64,000 bases of DNA from Dyella sp. AtDHG13 (GCF_003201105.1 NZ_QICJ01000007.1:186001-250000), one strand, 5' to 3'. Shown: positions 40,445 through 50,797, counted from the first letter of the stretch. Notes: generated by a model not told the origin, from the sequence alone. Numbers and translations are program-made.

Positions 40445-41398
40445 GTGTCTTCCCAACTCGAACAGCTGCGCCAGTACACCACCGTCGTCGCCGATACCGG
40501 CGATATCGAAGCCATCGCCCGCTGGCGCCCGGTGGACGCCACCACCAACCCGTCGCTGCTGCTCAAGGCCATCGAGAACCCCAAGTTCGCGCCGGTCATC
40601 GAGGAATCCGTGGCGTGGGCCAAGGGCAAGAGCAACTCGCGCGAGCAGCAGCTGGTGGACGCCAGCGACCACCTCGCCGTGGCCGTGGGCCGCAAGATCG
40701 TGGAACTGGTGCCGGGCCGCGTGTCCACCGAAGTGGACGCGCGCCTGTCCTTCGACGTGGACGCCTCCATCGCCAAGGCCGAGCGCCTGGTGCAGCTCTA
40801 CGCCGACGCCGGCGTGCCGCGCGACCGCATCCTGATCAAGCTGGCCTCCACCTGGGAAGGCATCCGCGCCGCCGAGCAGCTGGAGAAGCGCGGCATCAAC
40901 TGCAACCTCACCCTGCTGTTCTCGTTCGAACAGGCGGTGGCCTGCGCCGAAGCCGGCGTATTCCTGATCTCGCCGTTCGTCGGCCGCATCATGGACTGGT
41001 ACGTCGCCAACACCGACACCAAGAGCTATGCGCCGGAAGAAGACCCGGGCGTGAAGTCGGTGCGCCGCATCTACGGCTGGTACAAGGAGCACGGTTTCCC
41101 GACCGTGGTGATGGGCGCCAGCTTCCGCAACATCGGCCAGATCCAGGCCCTCGCCGGCTGCGACCGCCTGACCATCAGCCCCGACCTGCTGGAAAAGCTC
41201 GACCACGACACCTCGCCGCTGCCGCGCGCACTCAACGACACCGGCGCCACCAAGGCCAGGCCCACGCCGATCACCGAAGCCCAGTTCCGCTGGGGCCACA
41301 ATGAAGACGCGATGGCCACGGACAAACTCGCCGATGGCATCCGCAAGTTCGCGGCGGATCAGCGCAAGCTGGAAAAGCTGCTGACGGAAAAGCTGTAA
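40445..41398 (+). CDS. tal: Transaldolase (GTG start)
   Basis: A 317-residue enzyme of the non-oxidative pentose phosphate pathway. [18 protein letters not shown] (~3-20), [12 protein letters not shown] (~32-43) and EVDARLSFD are family hallmarks; the Schiff-base Lys is in [12 protein letters not shown] (~131-142). [18 protein letters not shown] and ISPFVGRI follow. The length matches E. coli TalB. The start is GTG at 40445, 36 nt after the NDH-2 stop, with only a weak ribosome site. It is followed by a cluster of REP elements. Confidence 0.95.
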   Translation: MSSQLEQLRQYTTVVADTGDIEAIARWRPVDATTNPSLLLKAIENPKFAPVIEESVAWAKGKSNSREQQLVDASDHLAVAVGRKIVELVPGRVSTEVDARLSFDVDASIAKAERLVQLYADAGVPRDRILIKLASTWEGIRAAEQLEKRGINCNLTLLFSFEQAVACAEAGVFLISPFVGRIMDWYVANTDTKSYAPEEDPGVKSVRRIYGWYKEHGFPTVVMGASFRNIGQIQALAGCDRLTISPDLLEKLDHDTSPLPRALNDTGATKARPTPITEAQFRWGHNEDAMATDKLADGIRKFAADQRKLEKLLTEKL

Positions 41399-41425
41399 GG
41401 GCCGCATGGGGCCGCTGCTCTTGCT

Positions 41426-41616
41426 CCCTCTCCCCGCTGGGGAGAGGGTTGGGGTGAGGGGTCACTCTTGCCTCACCGCTTCATAAGAGCCGTCATCCCA
41501 GCGAAAGCTGGGATCCAGTGACGTCACTGGCTCTGCCTCGAAGGATGGCTAACGCAGGACACGGTGGGGCGAGCACCCGCCCCCTCACCCCAACCCTCTC
41601 CCCGGAGGGGAGAGGG
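41426..41616. repeat. REP cluster: two CCCTCTCCCC elements around one CATCCCAGC element
   Basis: Two copies of the widespread palindromic element with the core CCCTCTCCCC...GGGGAGAGGGTTGGGGTGAGGGG face each other at 41426-41461 and 41581-41616. Between them at 41491-41523 lies one copy of the CGTCATCCCAGCGAAAGC-type element, a relative of the pair at 11133-11262. This fills the gap between the convergent tal and outer-membrane factor genes and probably serves as terminator or mRNA 3' structure, a common place for such elements. Confidence 0.85.
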
Positions 41617-41635
41617 AGTCAAAGGCAAAAGCACC

Positions 41636-43099
41636 TCACTTCATCCCACGCGCCTTGGCATCCACCGCCAACTGCTTCACCGCGATATCGTCGCTCTGCC
41701 AGCCGCCGCCCAGCGCCCGCACCAGCTGCACGCTCGCGCGCAACTGGTTCGTCTGCAGCGACAGCAGGCCAAGGTGCGCGTTGAGCGAATCCACCTGCGC
41801 CGTCACCACGTCGAGATAGCTGTTAGCGCCCTGCTTGTACAGCGCGGTCGACAGCTTCAAGGTGCGATCGGCCGCCGCGGTGGCGTCCTGCTGGTCTACC
41901 AGGGCATTGCCGTAGTTCTTCAGCAGCGACTGGTTGTCTTCCACCTGCTGGAACGCCGCCAGCGCCGTGCTCCGGTAGCGCGCGCTGGCCTCGTCGAAGG
42001 CCGCGTGCGCCGACGCCACCTGCGCACGGCGACGCCCGCCGTCGAACACATTCAGCAGCAGGTTCGGACCCAGCGCCCACAGCGTGCTCGGCGCATTCAA
42101 CAGATTGCCCCAGGCGCCGCTGGTGTAGCCGCCGTTCGCGCTCAGCGTGAGTGACGGGAAGAACGCCGAGCGCGCGACGCCGATCTGCGCATTGGCCTCC
42201 GCCGTGCGCCGCTCGGCGGCGGCGATGTCCGGTCGACGCTCCAACAGAGTGGAGGGCAGCCCCACCGGGATCACCGGCAGGCTCGGCAGGTCGGTCTTCG
42301 CATCCAGCGTGAAGCTGGATGCAGGCTGGCCCACCAGGGAGGCGATGGCATGCAGCAACACGTCGCGCTGTGCCTTGGTCTGCGACAGCTGCGAGCGCGT
42401 CGAGGCGAGCTGCGTCTGCGCACGATCCACATCGAGCCCGGACACCGCACCGCCTTCATGCAAGGTCGTCGTCAACTGCAAGGCGCGCTGATACGCATCG
42501 ACCGTCTTCTGCAGCAGATCGATCTGCCGGTCCACGCCCACCAGCTGCACGTAGCTGTCGGCCAACGAGGCTTCCAGGCTCAGGCGCACCGAGGCGAGAT
42601 CCGCCGCCGATGCCTGCATCGAAGCACGGCCCGCCGCGACGTTGTCGCGCACGCGACCCCACAGATCCACTTCGTACGACGCCTGCGCCGTCGCCGAGTA
42701 CAGGTCGTAGTACTCCGGCGAGGTCGGGCCATGCAGCGGCGAATTCAACGACGCGCGATTGCGTTGCGCGCCCGCACCCACCGAGATCTGCGGAAACAGG
42801 TCCGCACGCACCTGCGCAAGGTAATCGCGCGACTGCTGATAGCTCGCGAAAGCCGCGGCGAGATCCGGGTTGTGGTCGATCAACTGCTGCTCGAGGCCGT
42901 TGAGGCGCTCGTCGCCGTACAAGGTCCACCAGCCTTCGCGCGGCAACTGGTCAGAAGGCTGCGCGGTGGTCCATGGGCCGGCCGACTGGTAATGCTCGGC
43001 GACCGGCGCTTCCGGCGGCTTGTACGTGGGCGCCATGGAACACGCGCCCAACACCAGCGTCGCCGCGATGATGGCTGCGAGGCTCTTAGGCTTTGTCAT
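41636..43099 (-). CDS. RND efflux outer-membrane factor, NodT/OprM family lipoprotein
   Basis: A 487-residue TolC-like outer-membrane channel. A lipoprotein signal with lipobox LGAC (residues ~17-20) is followed by MAPTYKPPEAP. Two OEP repeats follow, each a long coiled-coil/beta unit (SYEVDLWGRVRDNVAAGRAS, in part near ~145-165, is a family signature; VDRAQTQLASTRSQL near ~230; RRPDIAAAERRTAEANAQIG near ~288). It completes the tripartite pump with the adaptor and permease encoded just upstream. Its start overlaps the adaptor's end by 14 nt, so it is coupled. Confidence 0.92.
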   Translation of the reverse strand: MTKPKSLAAIIAATLVLGACSMAPTYKPPEAPVAEHYQSAGPWTTAQPSDQLPREGWWTLYGDERLNGLEQQLIDHNPDLAAAFASYQQSRDYLAQVRADLFPQISVGAGAQRNRASLNSPLHGPTSPEYYDLYSATAQASYEVDLWGRVRDNVAAGRASMQASAADLASVRLSLEASLADSYVQLVGVDRQIDLLQKTVDAYQRALQLTTTLHEGGAVSGLDVDRAQTQLASTRSQLSQTKAQRDVLLHAIASLVGQPASSFTLDAKTDLPSLPVIPVGLPSTLLERRPDIAAAERRTAEANAQIGVARSAFFPSLTLSANGGYTSGAWGNLLNAPSTLWALGPNLLLNVFDGGRRRAQVASAHAAFDEASARYRSTALAAFQQVEDNQSLLKNYGNALVDQQDATAAADRTLKLSTALYKQGANSYLDVVTAQVDSLNAHLGLLSLQTNQLRASVQLVRALGGGWQSDDIAVKQLAVDAKARGMK

Positions 43100-44282
43100 G
43101 GGGCTTGCCCGCCTGCGGGTTCTTGGCGATGCGTACTTCGTCGCCGTCGGCCAGGCCGTCCGGCGGGTTGATGATCACGCGGTCGTTCGCTTCCAGGCCC
43201 GAGCCGATCTCGATTGTCTTGCCATAGTCGCGGCGAATGGTGACCGTCTTGAAGTGCGCGTGGTCGCTGGCGTCGAGCGTGGCGACGTGCAAGCCCTTAT
43301 CGTCGAAGATCAGCGCTTCGGCCGGCACGCGCAGGCCCAGCGCGCCGGAGCCGATCTTGAATTTCAGGCTCGCATAGCTGCTCGGCAACAGCTTGCCGTC
43401 GGGGTTGTCCACCAGCAGCTGCACCAGCGTGGTGCCGGACGTCGGCGTGATCGCGCGGGCATCCGCCTCCACCTTCGCGGTGAACGACTTGCCCGGATAC
43501 TCCGGCACGGTCAGTTCGGCGTCGTCGCCCTTGTGGATGGCCGGCGCATACACCTGCGGCACGCGCACGTAGACGCGCAGCTTGCTGGTGTCGGACACCG
43601 TGAACAGCGGCGTGCCGGTGCCGCTGCTGTCGGCCGTGATCAGCGCACCCACGTCGGTGTTGCGCGCGGTCACGCGACCGTCGAACGGCGCGACCAGTTT
43701 CGCGTACGACTTCAGCGCCTTCAGCCGATCGAGATTGGCCTGCGATGCGTTGACCTGCGCCTGCTTGGCGGCAAGATCGCCGTTGTACTGGTCCACCGAC
43801 TGCTGCGAGACCGAATCGGGGTCGGTCTGTCGCAGCACCTGCCAGCGCTTGGCGGTGGTCGCGGCGAGCGTTGCGTTGGCCTTGGCGGTCGCGAGGTCGG
43901 CCTGCGCCTGCAGCAGCTGCTGGTCGAGATCCGGCGTGTCGATGATGCCGAGCACGTCGCCGGCCTTCACCGGTGCACCGATGTCCTTCGCCCAGGACTT
44001 CAGGTAGCCGCTGGTGCGCGCATAGATCGGCGCGTTGGTGAACGCATCCATCTGCGCGGGCAATTCGAGCGGCGCTGAGCCATTCGCATTCTCGGGCTCG
44101 GAGATCAACACCGTGGGAATGGCCTGCTCGTCCGTCCACTGATGCAGGTTGCGCGCCTGCACGATGCGCGTCGTGGTGCCGATCACCGCGATCGAACCGA
44201 ACACGAGGACGCCGATCACGGCAGCCAGGCGCAGGCGGCGCGGAGACAACTGGACCTCAGGGAGTTGAGTGTGTTCAGACAT
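43086..44282 (-). CDS. RND efflux periplasmic adaptor (membrane fusion protein)
   Basis: A 398-residue adaptor. A single N-terminal membrane anchor (~16-38) is followed by a lipoyl/biotin-like domain (YLKSWAKDIGAPVKAGDVLGIIDTPDLDQQL, in part), a coiled coil, a second lipoyl half (APFDGRVTARNTDVGALI, ~170-187) and beta-barrel and membrane-proximal domains. A C-terminal VIINPPDGLADGDEVRI is typical of the HlyD_D23/CusB-like adaptors. GGAG is about 9 nt before the ATG at 44282, which overlaps the permease stop by 8 nt. An in-frame ATG at 44300 is possible. Confidence 0.92.
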   Translation of the reverse strand: MSEHTQLPEVQLSPRRLRLAAVIGVLVFGSIAVIGTTTRIVQARNLHQWTDEQAIPTVLISEPENANGSAPLELPAQMDAFTNAPIYARTSGYLKSWAKDIGAPVKAGDVLGIIDTPDLDQQLLQAQADLATAKANATLAATTAKRWQVLRQTDPDSVSQQSVDQYNGDLAAKQAQVNASQANLDRLKALKSYAKLVAPFDGRVTARNTDVGALITADSSGTGTPLFTVSDTSKLRVYVRVPQVYAPAIHKGDDAELTVPEYPGKSFTAKVEADARAITPTSGTTLVQLLVDNPDGKLLPSSYASLKFKIGSGALGLRVPAEALIFDDKGLHVATLDASDHAHFKTVTIRRDYGKTIEIGSGLEANDRVIINPPDGLADGDEVRIAKNPQAGKPHDKA

Positions 44283-47200
44283 GGGCAGGTACTCCGGCAT
44301 GGTCAGCCGAATCAGAGTCGGGCACGTGCTTGTGACGTGCGTGCACGATGGAGAAAACGACGGGAACGAAGATCAGCGTGGCCGTGGTGGCGAACAACAG
44401 GCCGCCGATCACGGCGCGGCCCAGCGGTGCGTTCTGTTCGCCGCCATCGCCGAGCCCAAGCGCCATCGGCACCATGCCGATGATCATGGCCAGCGCGGTC
44501 ATCAGCACCGGACGGAAGCGCACGAAGCCGGCCTCGCGCGCCGCCAGCAGGGCGTCGCCGTGCAGCGCCAGCCGCTCGCGGCAGAAGCTCACCACCAGCA
44601 CCGAGTTGGCGGTGGCCACGCCCATGCACATGATGGCGCCGGTCAGCGCCGGCACCGACAGCGTGGTGTGCGTGACGAACAGCATCCACAGGATGCCGGC
44701 CAGTGCGGCTGGCAACGCGGTGATGATCACGAACGGATCCGTCCACGACTGGAAGTTCACCACGATCAGCAGGTACACCAGCACGATCGAACCGAGCAGG
44801 CCGAACAGCAGGCCCGAATAGGCATCGTGCATGGTCTGCACCTGGCCGAGCAGCACGGCGTTCGCGCCCTTGGGCTTGTCCTTCGCCGTGTCGTCCAGCA
44901 CTTTCTGGATGTCGCCGGCCACGGCGCCCAGGTCGCGCCCCTGCGTGGCGGCGAAGATCTCCACCATCGACTGGATGTTGTACTGGCTCACGATGGTGTT
45001 GCGGTGCGTGCGCGTGATGTTCGCCAGCGCGCCCAGCACCTGCGCATTGCCGCCCGACTTGGCGGTGATCGGCAAGTTGTTGAGCTGCGGCAGCGAGTCG
45101 AGCTGGTACTGCGGCACCTGCGCGGAGATCGGATAGGTGACGTTGTTGTCCGGATTGAGCCAGTACGTCGGCGCGACCTGCGCGGTGCCGGACAGGTCCG
45201 CGATCAGACTGCTGGTCACGTCCGCCTCGGTAAGGCCAAGCAGCTGCGCACGCGTGCGGTCCACGTCGATGCGGAAGGCCGGCTGCGCCTGCGACTGCTG
45301 CAGCCGCGCATCGACCACGCCCGGAATCTGGCGGACCTTGTTGAGCAGTTCGTTGGCGTACGCGAAATCCTGGCTGAGCTTGCCACCGCGGATCTGCAGG
45401 TCGATCGGCGCGGGCGAACCGAAGTTCAGGATCTGGCTGACGATGTCCGCCGGCGGGAACGAGAACGTGGAACCCGGGAACTCGCGCGGCAGTTTCTCGC
45501 GCAGCAGCTTCACGTATTCCGCGCTCGGGCGGTGGCCTTCCTTCAGCGAGATCTGGATGTCGCCGTCCGACTCGCCCACTTCGCCGGTGTTGTTGTAGAT
45601 GGTGTTGATCGAACTGGAATACTGGCCGATGTTGTCCACCAGCGCTTCCAGCTCGTCACCCGGAATCACCTGGCGGATGGCCTTCTGGATGTCCGCGAAC
45701 TCCGCCGCCGTGGTCTCCACGCGCGTACCCACCGGCACGCGCACGTGTACCAGGATCTGGCCGCCGTCCACGTCGGGGAAGAAGTTGCTGCCCAGTCCCG
45801 GCAACAGCAGGAACGACAGCAGCACGAAGCCCAGGAAGCCCGCCACGAACACCTTGCGATGCTCCAGCGCCAGGTGCAGCACGCCGCTGTAGCCGGCGCG
45901 GAACGTCTCGAAGCGGTTCACGAAGCCCTGCTGGAAGCGACCCAGCGCCGTCCTGGGCGCCGGCTGCTCGATGTGCTGGCCGTGCTCGTCCACCGTCGCC
46001 GGGTGCTCCTTCAAAAGATACTTCGCCATCGTCAGCACGAGCGTGCGCGACAGGATGAAGGAGAAGATCATGGCGAAGATCACCGCTTCCGCCATCGGCA
46101 CGAACAGGTAGCGCGCCACGCCCGGCAGGAAGAACATCGGCACGAACACGATGCAGATGCAGCACAGCGACACGAAGGCCGGCACGATGATCTGCGCCGA
46201 GCCGTCCACGATCGCGGTGATGACGTCCTTGCCCTGCTCCAGGTGCCAGTTGATGTTCTCGATGGTCACCGTGGCTTCGTCCACCAGGATGCCCACCGCC
46301 AGCGCCAGGCCGCCCAGCGTCATGATGTTGAGCGTCTGCCCAATGGCCGACAGCGTGAACACCGAGCCGAGCACCGCTAGCGGAATCGAGGTGGTGATGA
46401 TCAGCGTGGAGCGCCAGCTGCCGAGGAAGAGCAGGATCATCAAGCTGGTGAGCGCGGCGGCGATGATGCCCTCGCGCACCACGCCGTCGATGGACGCACG
46501 CACGAACACCGACTGGTCGCCGATCGGCGTCACGGTGAGGTTGTCGGGCAACGCGTCCTTCATCTGCGCGAGCTTCTCGCGCGCACCGGCCACGATGGCG
46601 AGCGTGGAGGTCGAGCCGTTCTTGAGGATGGAAAGCAGGGTCGAGCGCTTGCCGTCCACGTGCACGATATTGGTCTGCGGCGGGTTGCCGTCGCGCACGT
46701 GGGCCACGTCGCGCACGTAGATGGTGGTGCCGTTGACCTCCTTGACCGGCAGGTCTTCCAGCTCCTGCACGTGGATGGCGGCGTTGTTCAGCTCCATCAC
46801 GTATTCGTACTTGCCGATCTTCTGCGTGCCGATCGGGCTGATCTGCTGCTGGTTGGCCAGCGCGTTGGCCACATCCTGCGTGGAAAGTCCACGCGCCTGC
46901 AGCGCGGCCGGATCCACGTCCAGCTGGATCTGGCGCGTCTTGCCGCCAAACGGATACGGAATGGCCGCGCCCGGCACCGTCACCAGCTGCGGGCGCAACT
47001 GGTTGAGGCCAAGGTCGCCCAGCTGCTGCTCCGACAAGCCCTGGCCCGACAGCGCAAGCTGCAGGATCGGCACGGTCGAGGCGTTGTAGTTGACGATCAG
47101 CGGCGGCGTGGCGCCGGCCGGCATCTGCTTGAGGATGGTCTGCGCAATGGCCGTGACCTGCGCGTTCGCCGTGGCGATGTTGACGCCGGGCTGGAAGAAG

Positions 47201-47484
47201 ATCTTGGTGATGCCCATGCCATTGATCGACTCCGACTCGATGTGCTCGATGTCGTTGACGGTCGTGGTCAGCACGCGCTCGAACGGCGTGTTCATGCGGC
47301 CGGACATCTGGTCGGGCGTCATGCCGGTGAACTGCCAGGACACCGCGATCACCGGGATGTTGATCTCCGGAAAGATGTCGGTGGGCGTGCGCATGGCCGA
47401 CATCACGCCGAAGATGAGGATGGCCAGTGCGAGAACAACAAAGGTGTAGGGCCGCGTGAGCGCGATCCGGACGATGCCAAGCAT
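44275..47484 (-). CDS. RND multidrug efflux permease (AcrB/HAE type)
   Basis: A 1069-residue inner-membrane proton/drug antiporter with 12 transmembrane segments. It begins MLGIVRIALTRPYTFVVL, has two large periplasmic loops, and in TM4 carries GGLALAVGILVDEATVTIEN, where AcrB has the proton-relay pair DD; here the pair is D-E. TM10 has the expected polar stretch near the C terminus (MCMGVATANSVLVVSFC). The start was set at 47484; a TTG at 47523 is an alternative. Gene order is permease, adaptor, outer-membrane factor, the less common order for RND operons. A two-component system lies directly upstream on the same strand. Confidence 0.9.
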   Translation of the reverse strand: MLGIVRIALTRPYTFVVLALAILIFGVMSAMRTPTDIFPEINIPVIAVSWQFTGMTPDQMSGRMNTPFERVLTTTVNDIEHIESESINGMGITKIFFQPGVNIATANAQVTAIAQTILKQMPAGATPPLIVNYNASTVPILQLALSGQGLSEQQLGDLGLNQLRPQLVTVPGAAIPYPFGGKTRQIQLDVDPAALQARGLSTQDVANALANQQQISPIGTQKIGKYEYVMELNNAAIHVQELEDLPVKEVNGTTIYVRDVAHVRDGNPPQTNIVHVDGKRSTLLSILKNGSTSTLAIVAGAREKLAQMKDALPDNLTVTPIGDQSVFVRASIDGVVREGIIAAALTSLMILLFLGSWRSTLIITTSIPLAVLGSVFTLSAIGQTLNIMTLGGLALAVGILVDEATVTIENINWHLEQGKDVITAIVDGSAQIIVPAFVSLCCICIVFVPMFFLPGVARYLFVPMAEAVIFAMIFSFILSRTLVLTMAKYLLKEHPATVDEHGQHIEQPAPRTALGRFQQGFVNRFETFRAGYSGVLHLALEHRKVFVAGFLGFVLLSFLLLPGLGSNFFPDVDGGQILVHVRVPVGTRVETTAAEFADIQKAIRQVIPGDELEALVDNIGQYSSSINTIYNNTGEVGESDGDIQISLKEGHRPSAEYVKLLREKLPREFPGSTFSFPPADIVSQILNFGSPAPIDLQIRGGKLSQDFAYANELLNKVRQIPGVVDARLQQSQAQPAFRIDVDRTRAQLLGLTEADVTSSLIADLSGTAQVAPTYWLNPDNNVTYPISAQVPQYQLDSLPQLNNLPITAKSGGNAQVLGALANITRTHRNTIVSQYNIQSMVEIFAATQGRDLGAVAGDIQKVLDDTAKDKPKGANAVLLGQVQTMHDAYSGLLFGLLGSIVLVYLLIVVNFQSWTDPFVIITALPAALAGILWMLFVTHTTLSVPALTGAIMCMGVATANSVLVVSFCRERLALHGDALLAAREAGFVRFRPVLMTALAMIIGMVPMALGLGDGGEQNAPLGRAVIGGLLFATTATLIFVPVVFSIVHARHKHVPDSDSADHAGVPAHV

Positions 47485-47640
47485 GCGGGGGATTTCCGTG
47501 CGCGAAATGATGCGTCGCGGCAAATTTTCGCATGCACCGGATACCCTCAGAAGAGTCCGATGGATGAAGATAATTTCATGTTGCGCGGAACGGGCGCGAT
47601 GGACAGCAGCATGAAGATTTCTTCATGCCGCCGAACGCGC

Positions 47641-49074
47641 TCACACCGTCATGGGCGTGACTTCCGGCACGGTGCGCGACAGGCAGGTGCCTACCTTGTC
47701 GTCGGGGCCCGGCGTGTAGCAGTACAGCGTGAGCCGCGCGCCGCTGCTGCTCGCATCGGCGATATCGAGGCCGTAGCCGTGCAGGCGCACGATGGCGCTG
47801 ACGATGCTGAGCCCCAGCCCGGAACCGCCCGTCGTGCGGCTGTTGTCGCCGCGATAGAAGCGGCGCGTCACCGCATCGCGTTCGCCGGCGGGAATGCCAG
47901 GGCCACTGTCGACCACGTCCACGCGCGGCCCGCGTTTGTCCATGCTCGCGCGCAGCATCACCTTGCCGCCCGTCGGCGTGAACTTGATCGCATTGCCCAC
48001 GAGGTTGGCCAGCGCCTCGAACAGGAGGTGCGCATCGGCGCGCACCGGTGCGAGCGGCTGGATCTCGACGTCGAAGGTCTGCCCGCGATCCTCCGCCACC
48101 GGGGCGTAGAACTCATGCACCTGGCGCAACACCTGCCCGACGTCCACCTCGTCGAAACAGGCGACACGGTGGCGATCTTCCAGTTCGGACACGCGCAGCA
48201 AGGCACGGAAGCGCGTCAGCACTTCGTCGATGTCGACCACGCACGATTCCACCAGCGCAGCCTCCGGCTCGCCATCGAGCTGCTGCTGCGCGCGGTACAG
48301 GCGCGCACGCAGCCGCGTCAACGGCGTGCGCAGGTCGTGCGCGATGTTGTCGCACACGCCTTTCACTTCGTTCATCAGGCGCTCGATCTCGCCCAGCATG
48401 GTGTTGACGATGCTGGCGAGCTGATCGAGTTCGTCGCCGCGTCGGCTCACCGGCAGGCGCTTGGACAGGTCGCCCTGGCGGATGGGATCAGTCGCTTCCT
48501 GCAGTTCGCGGATGCGCTTCTGCGGACCACGCCGCAACAGGAAGCCGCCGAGCAGGCCGGGAATGATGGTCAGCGAAAGACCCCACAGCAGCGCGCGGCG
48601 GATGATCGCGCCGATGCCGTCGATGGTGCTGATGTCCTTGGCGATCACCAGGATGTCGCCGTTCGGCAGCGTGGTGGCGAGGCCACGCGCGCGCACGCGC
48701 TCCGCGTCGCGATCGGGGCGCGGCAGGCCGTGCCTGAGCAGGTGCACCTGCCCGTCGCGCAGCAGCGAGGTCGGCAGGTGGTCGATGTTGCCGGCCACCG
48801 GCTGGTGGTCCTTGTCGAACAGGCCCACGGACATGATGCCGTGCGGATCGATGGCCGCGGCATTGTCCACCGTGGTGGCAAGGCGCGCCGGGTCCGTGGA
48901 GGCGATGTAGTGCATGCGCTGCTGCAGCATCTGGTCGATGACCGTGTTGAGGTAGCGCGTGGTTTCCCACTGGATCACGCCGACCAGCACGGCGCCCCAT
49001 ACGACGAACAGGGCGCCGTAGATCAGGATCAGCCGCGACGTGGTGGAATGCCAGCTGTTTGGACGTCCGTTCAT
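47641..49074 (-). CDS. Sensor histidine kinase (HAMP-HisKA-HATPase)
   Basis: A 477-residue inner-membrane kinase. TM1 (~15-37) and TM2 (~163-185) flank a periplasmic sensor region of about 125 residues. HAMP follows (~186-240), then the H-box DNIAHDLRTPLTRLRARL (phospho-His near residue 255), N-box ALANLVGNAIKFTPTG (~355) and G-boxes VVDSGPGIPAGE and TTGGSGLGLSIV. The ATG overlaps the regulator's stop (ATGA), so regulator and kinase are made together. The efflux operon begins 156 nt downstream, which suggests that this pair senses an envelope stress or substrate and controls the pump. Confidence 0.9.
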   Translation of the reverse strand: MNGRPNSWHSTTSRLILIYGALFVVWGAVLVGVIQWETTRYLNTVIDQMLQQRMHYIASTDPARLATTVDNAAAIDPHGIMSVGLFDKDHQPVAGNIDHLPTSLLRDGQVHLLRHGLPRPDRDAERVRARGLATTLPNGDILVIAKDISTIDGIGAIIRRALLWGLSLTIIPGLLGGFLLRRGPQKRIRELQEATDPIRQGDLSKRLPVSRRGDELDQLASIVNTMLGEIERLMNEVKGVCDNIAHDLRTPLTRLRARLYRAQQQLDGEPEAALVESCVVDIDEVLTRFRALLRVSELEDRHRVACFDEVDVGQVLRQVHEFYAPVAEDRGQTFDVEIQPLAPVRADAHLLFEALANLVGNAIKFTPTGGKVMLRASMDKRGPRVDVVDSGPGIPAGERDAVTRRFYRGDNSRTTGGSGLGLSIVSAIVRLHGYGLDIADASSSGARLTLYCYTPGPDDKVGTCLSRTVPEVTPMTV

Positions 49075-49799
49075 GACACCACCGGAGCGGTTTCGTTGGC
49101 GGCGGCGATCATGTAGCCGGTGCCGCGCACCGTGTGGATCAAGGCCGGTTGCCCGGCGCCGTCGATCTTGCGCCGCAGGCGCGCGATATGCACGTCGATC
49201 ACGTTGGTGCCGGGATCGAAGTGAAAACCCCACACCGTCTCGAAGATCATCGTGCGCGTCAGCACCTGTCCGGAATTGCGCATCAGGAATTCGAGCAGGC
49301 GGTATTCGGTGGGCAGCAGGGTCAGCGGCTGGCCGCCGCGATAGGCCACGTGGCTCACCAGGTCCAGCTCGAGATCGGCCACACGCAGGCGCTGCACCAT
49401 CGCCTGCGGCTGGCGACGCCGCAGCAGCACTTCGGCGCGCGCGGACATTTCATCGGGCGCGAACGGCTTGGTGAGGTAGTCGTCGCCGCCCGCGCGCAGG
49501 CCGCGCACACGTTCGTCGACATCGCTCAGCGCGCTGATCATCAGCACGGGCGTGTCGCGCCCTGCCCTGCGCAGTTCGGCCACCACGTCGATGCCATCCA
49601 TGCCGGGCAGCATGCGATCGAGCGTGATCAGGTCGTAGTCGCGCTGCATGGCACGCTCCAGTCCTTCGCTGCCATTGGCTACCCACTCCGCCTGCATGCC
49701 GTGCGCACTCAACTCCGCCACGATCTCGCGCGCGGTGGTTTCGTCGTCTTCGATGACCAGCACCTGGGGCATGGCAGCCATAAACACCGGGAATCCCAT
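49071..49799 (-). CDS. OmpR-family response regulator
   Basis: A 242-residue regulator. The receiver domain has VIEDDETTAREI (~15-26), phospho-acceptor Asp in DLITLDRMLPGMDG (~54-67) and Lys in DDYLTKPFAPDE (~105-116). The winged-helix DNA-binding domain follows with LTLLPTEYRLLEFLMRNSGQVLTR (in part), and ends VIDVHIARLRRKID and IHTVRGTGYMI, as in OmpR/PhoB proteins. ATGs at 49781 and 49772 are alternative starts; none has a clear ribosome site. It is the first gene of the TCS and probably controls the RND operon downstream. Confidence 0.92.
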   Translation of the reverse strand: MGFPVFMAAMPQVLVIEDDETTAREIVAELSAHGMQAEWVANGSEGLERAMQRDYDLITLDRMLPGMDGIDVVAELRRAGRDTPVLMISALSDVDERVRGLRAGGDDYLTKPFAPDEMSARAEVLLRRRQPQAMVQRLRVADLELDLVSHVAYRGGQPLTLLPTEYRLLEFLMRNSGQVLTRTMIFETVWGFHFDPGTNVIDVHIARLRRKIDGAGQPALIHTVRGTGYMIAAANETAPVVS

Positions 49800-49835
49800 G
49801 GGAGAACGCGGAGGCGGTCCTGTCCCCGCAAAGCC

Positions 49836-49859
49836 AAACGGCCCCGATGGGGGCCGTTT
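49836..49859 (-). terminator. Terminator hairpin after rpoH
   Basis: AAACGGCCCC (49836-49845) pairs perfectly with GGGGCCGTTT (49850-49859) across a GATG loop. On the minus strand it lies 24 nt after the rpoH stop and is followed by TTTGGCTTTG, a weak T-rich tract. Confidence 0.8.
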
Positions 49860-49883
49860 GTCATCTTACGCTGACATTGAAGA

Positions 49884-50741
<858 letters not shown>

Positions 50742-50770
50742 GTGTGGAACCTCCTGAATAGGGGATCAGC

Positions 50771-50797
50771 TTAGCACTCGGATAGTGAGAGTGCTAA
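50771..50797. promoter_or_regulatory. CIRCE element (HrcA operator) in the rpoH leader
   Basis: TTAGCACTC (50771-50779), nine bases, then GAGTGCTAA (50789-50797): this matches the HrcA-binding CIRCE consensus at every arm position. It lies between the rpoH start and its candidate promoters. A sigma-E-like -35 (GGAACCT, minus strand, 50808-50814) with TCTCA (50786-50790) 17 nt further down would place the CIRCE over a start site. Confidence 0.93.
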
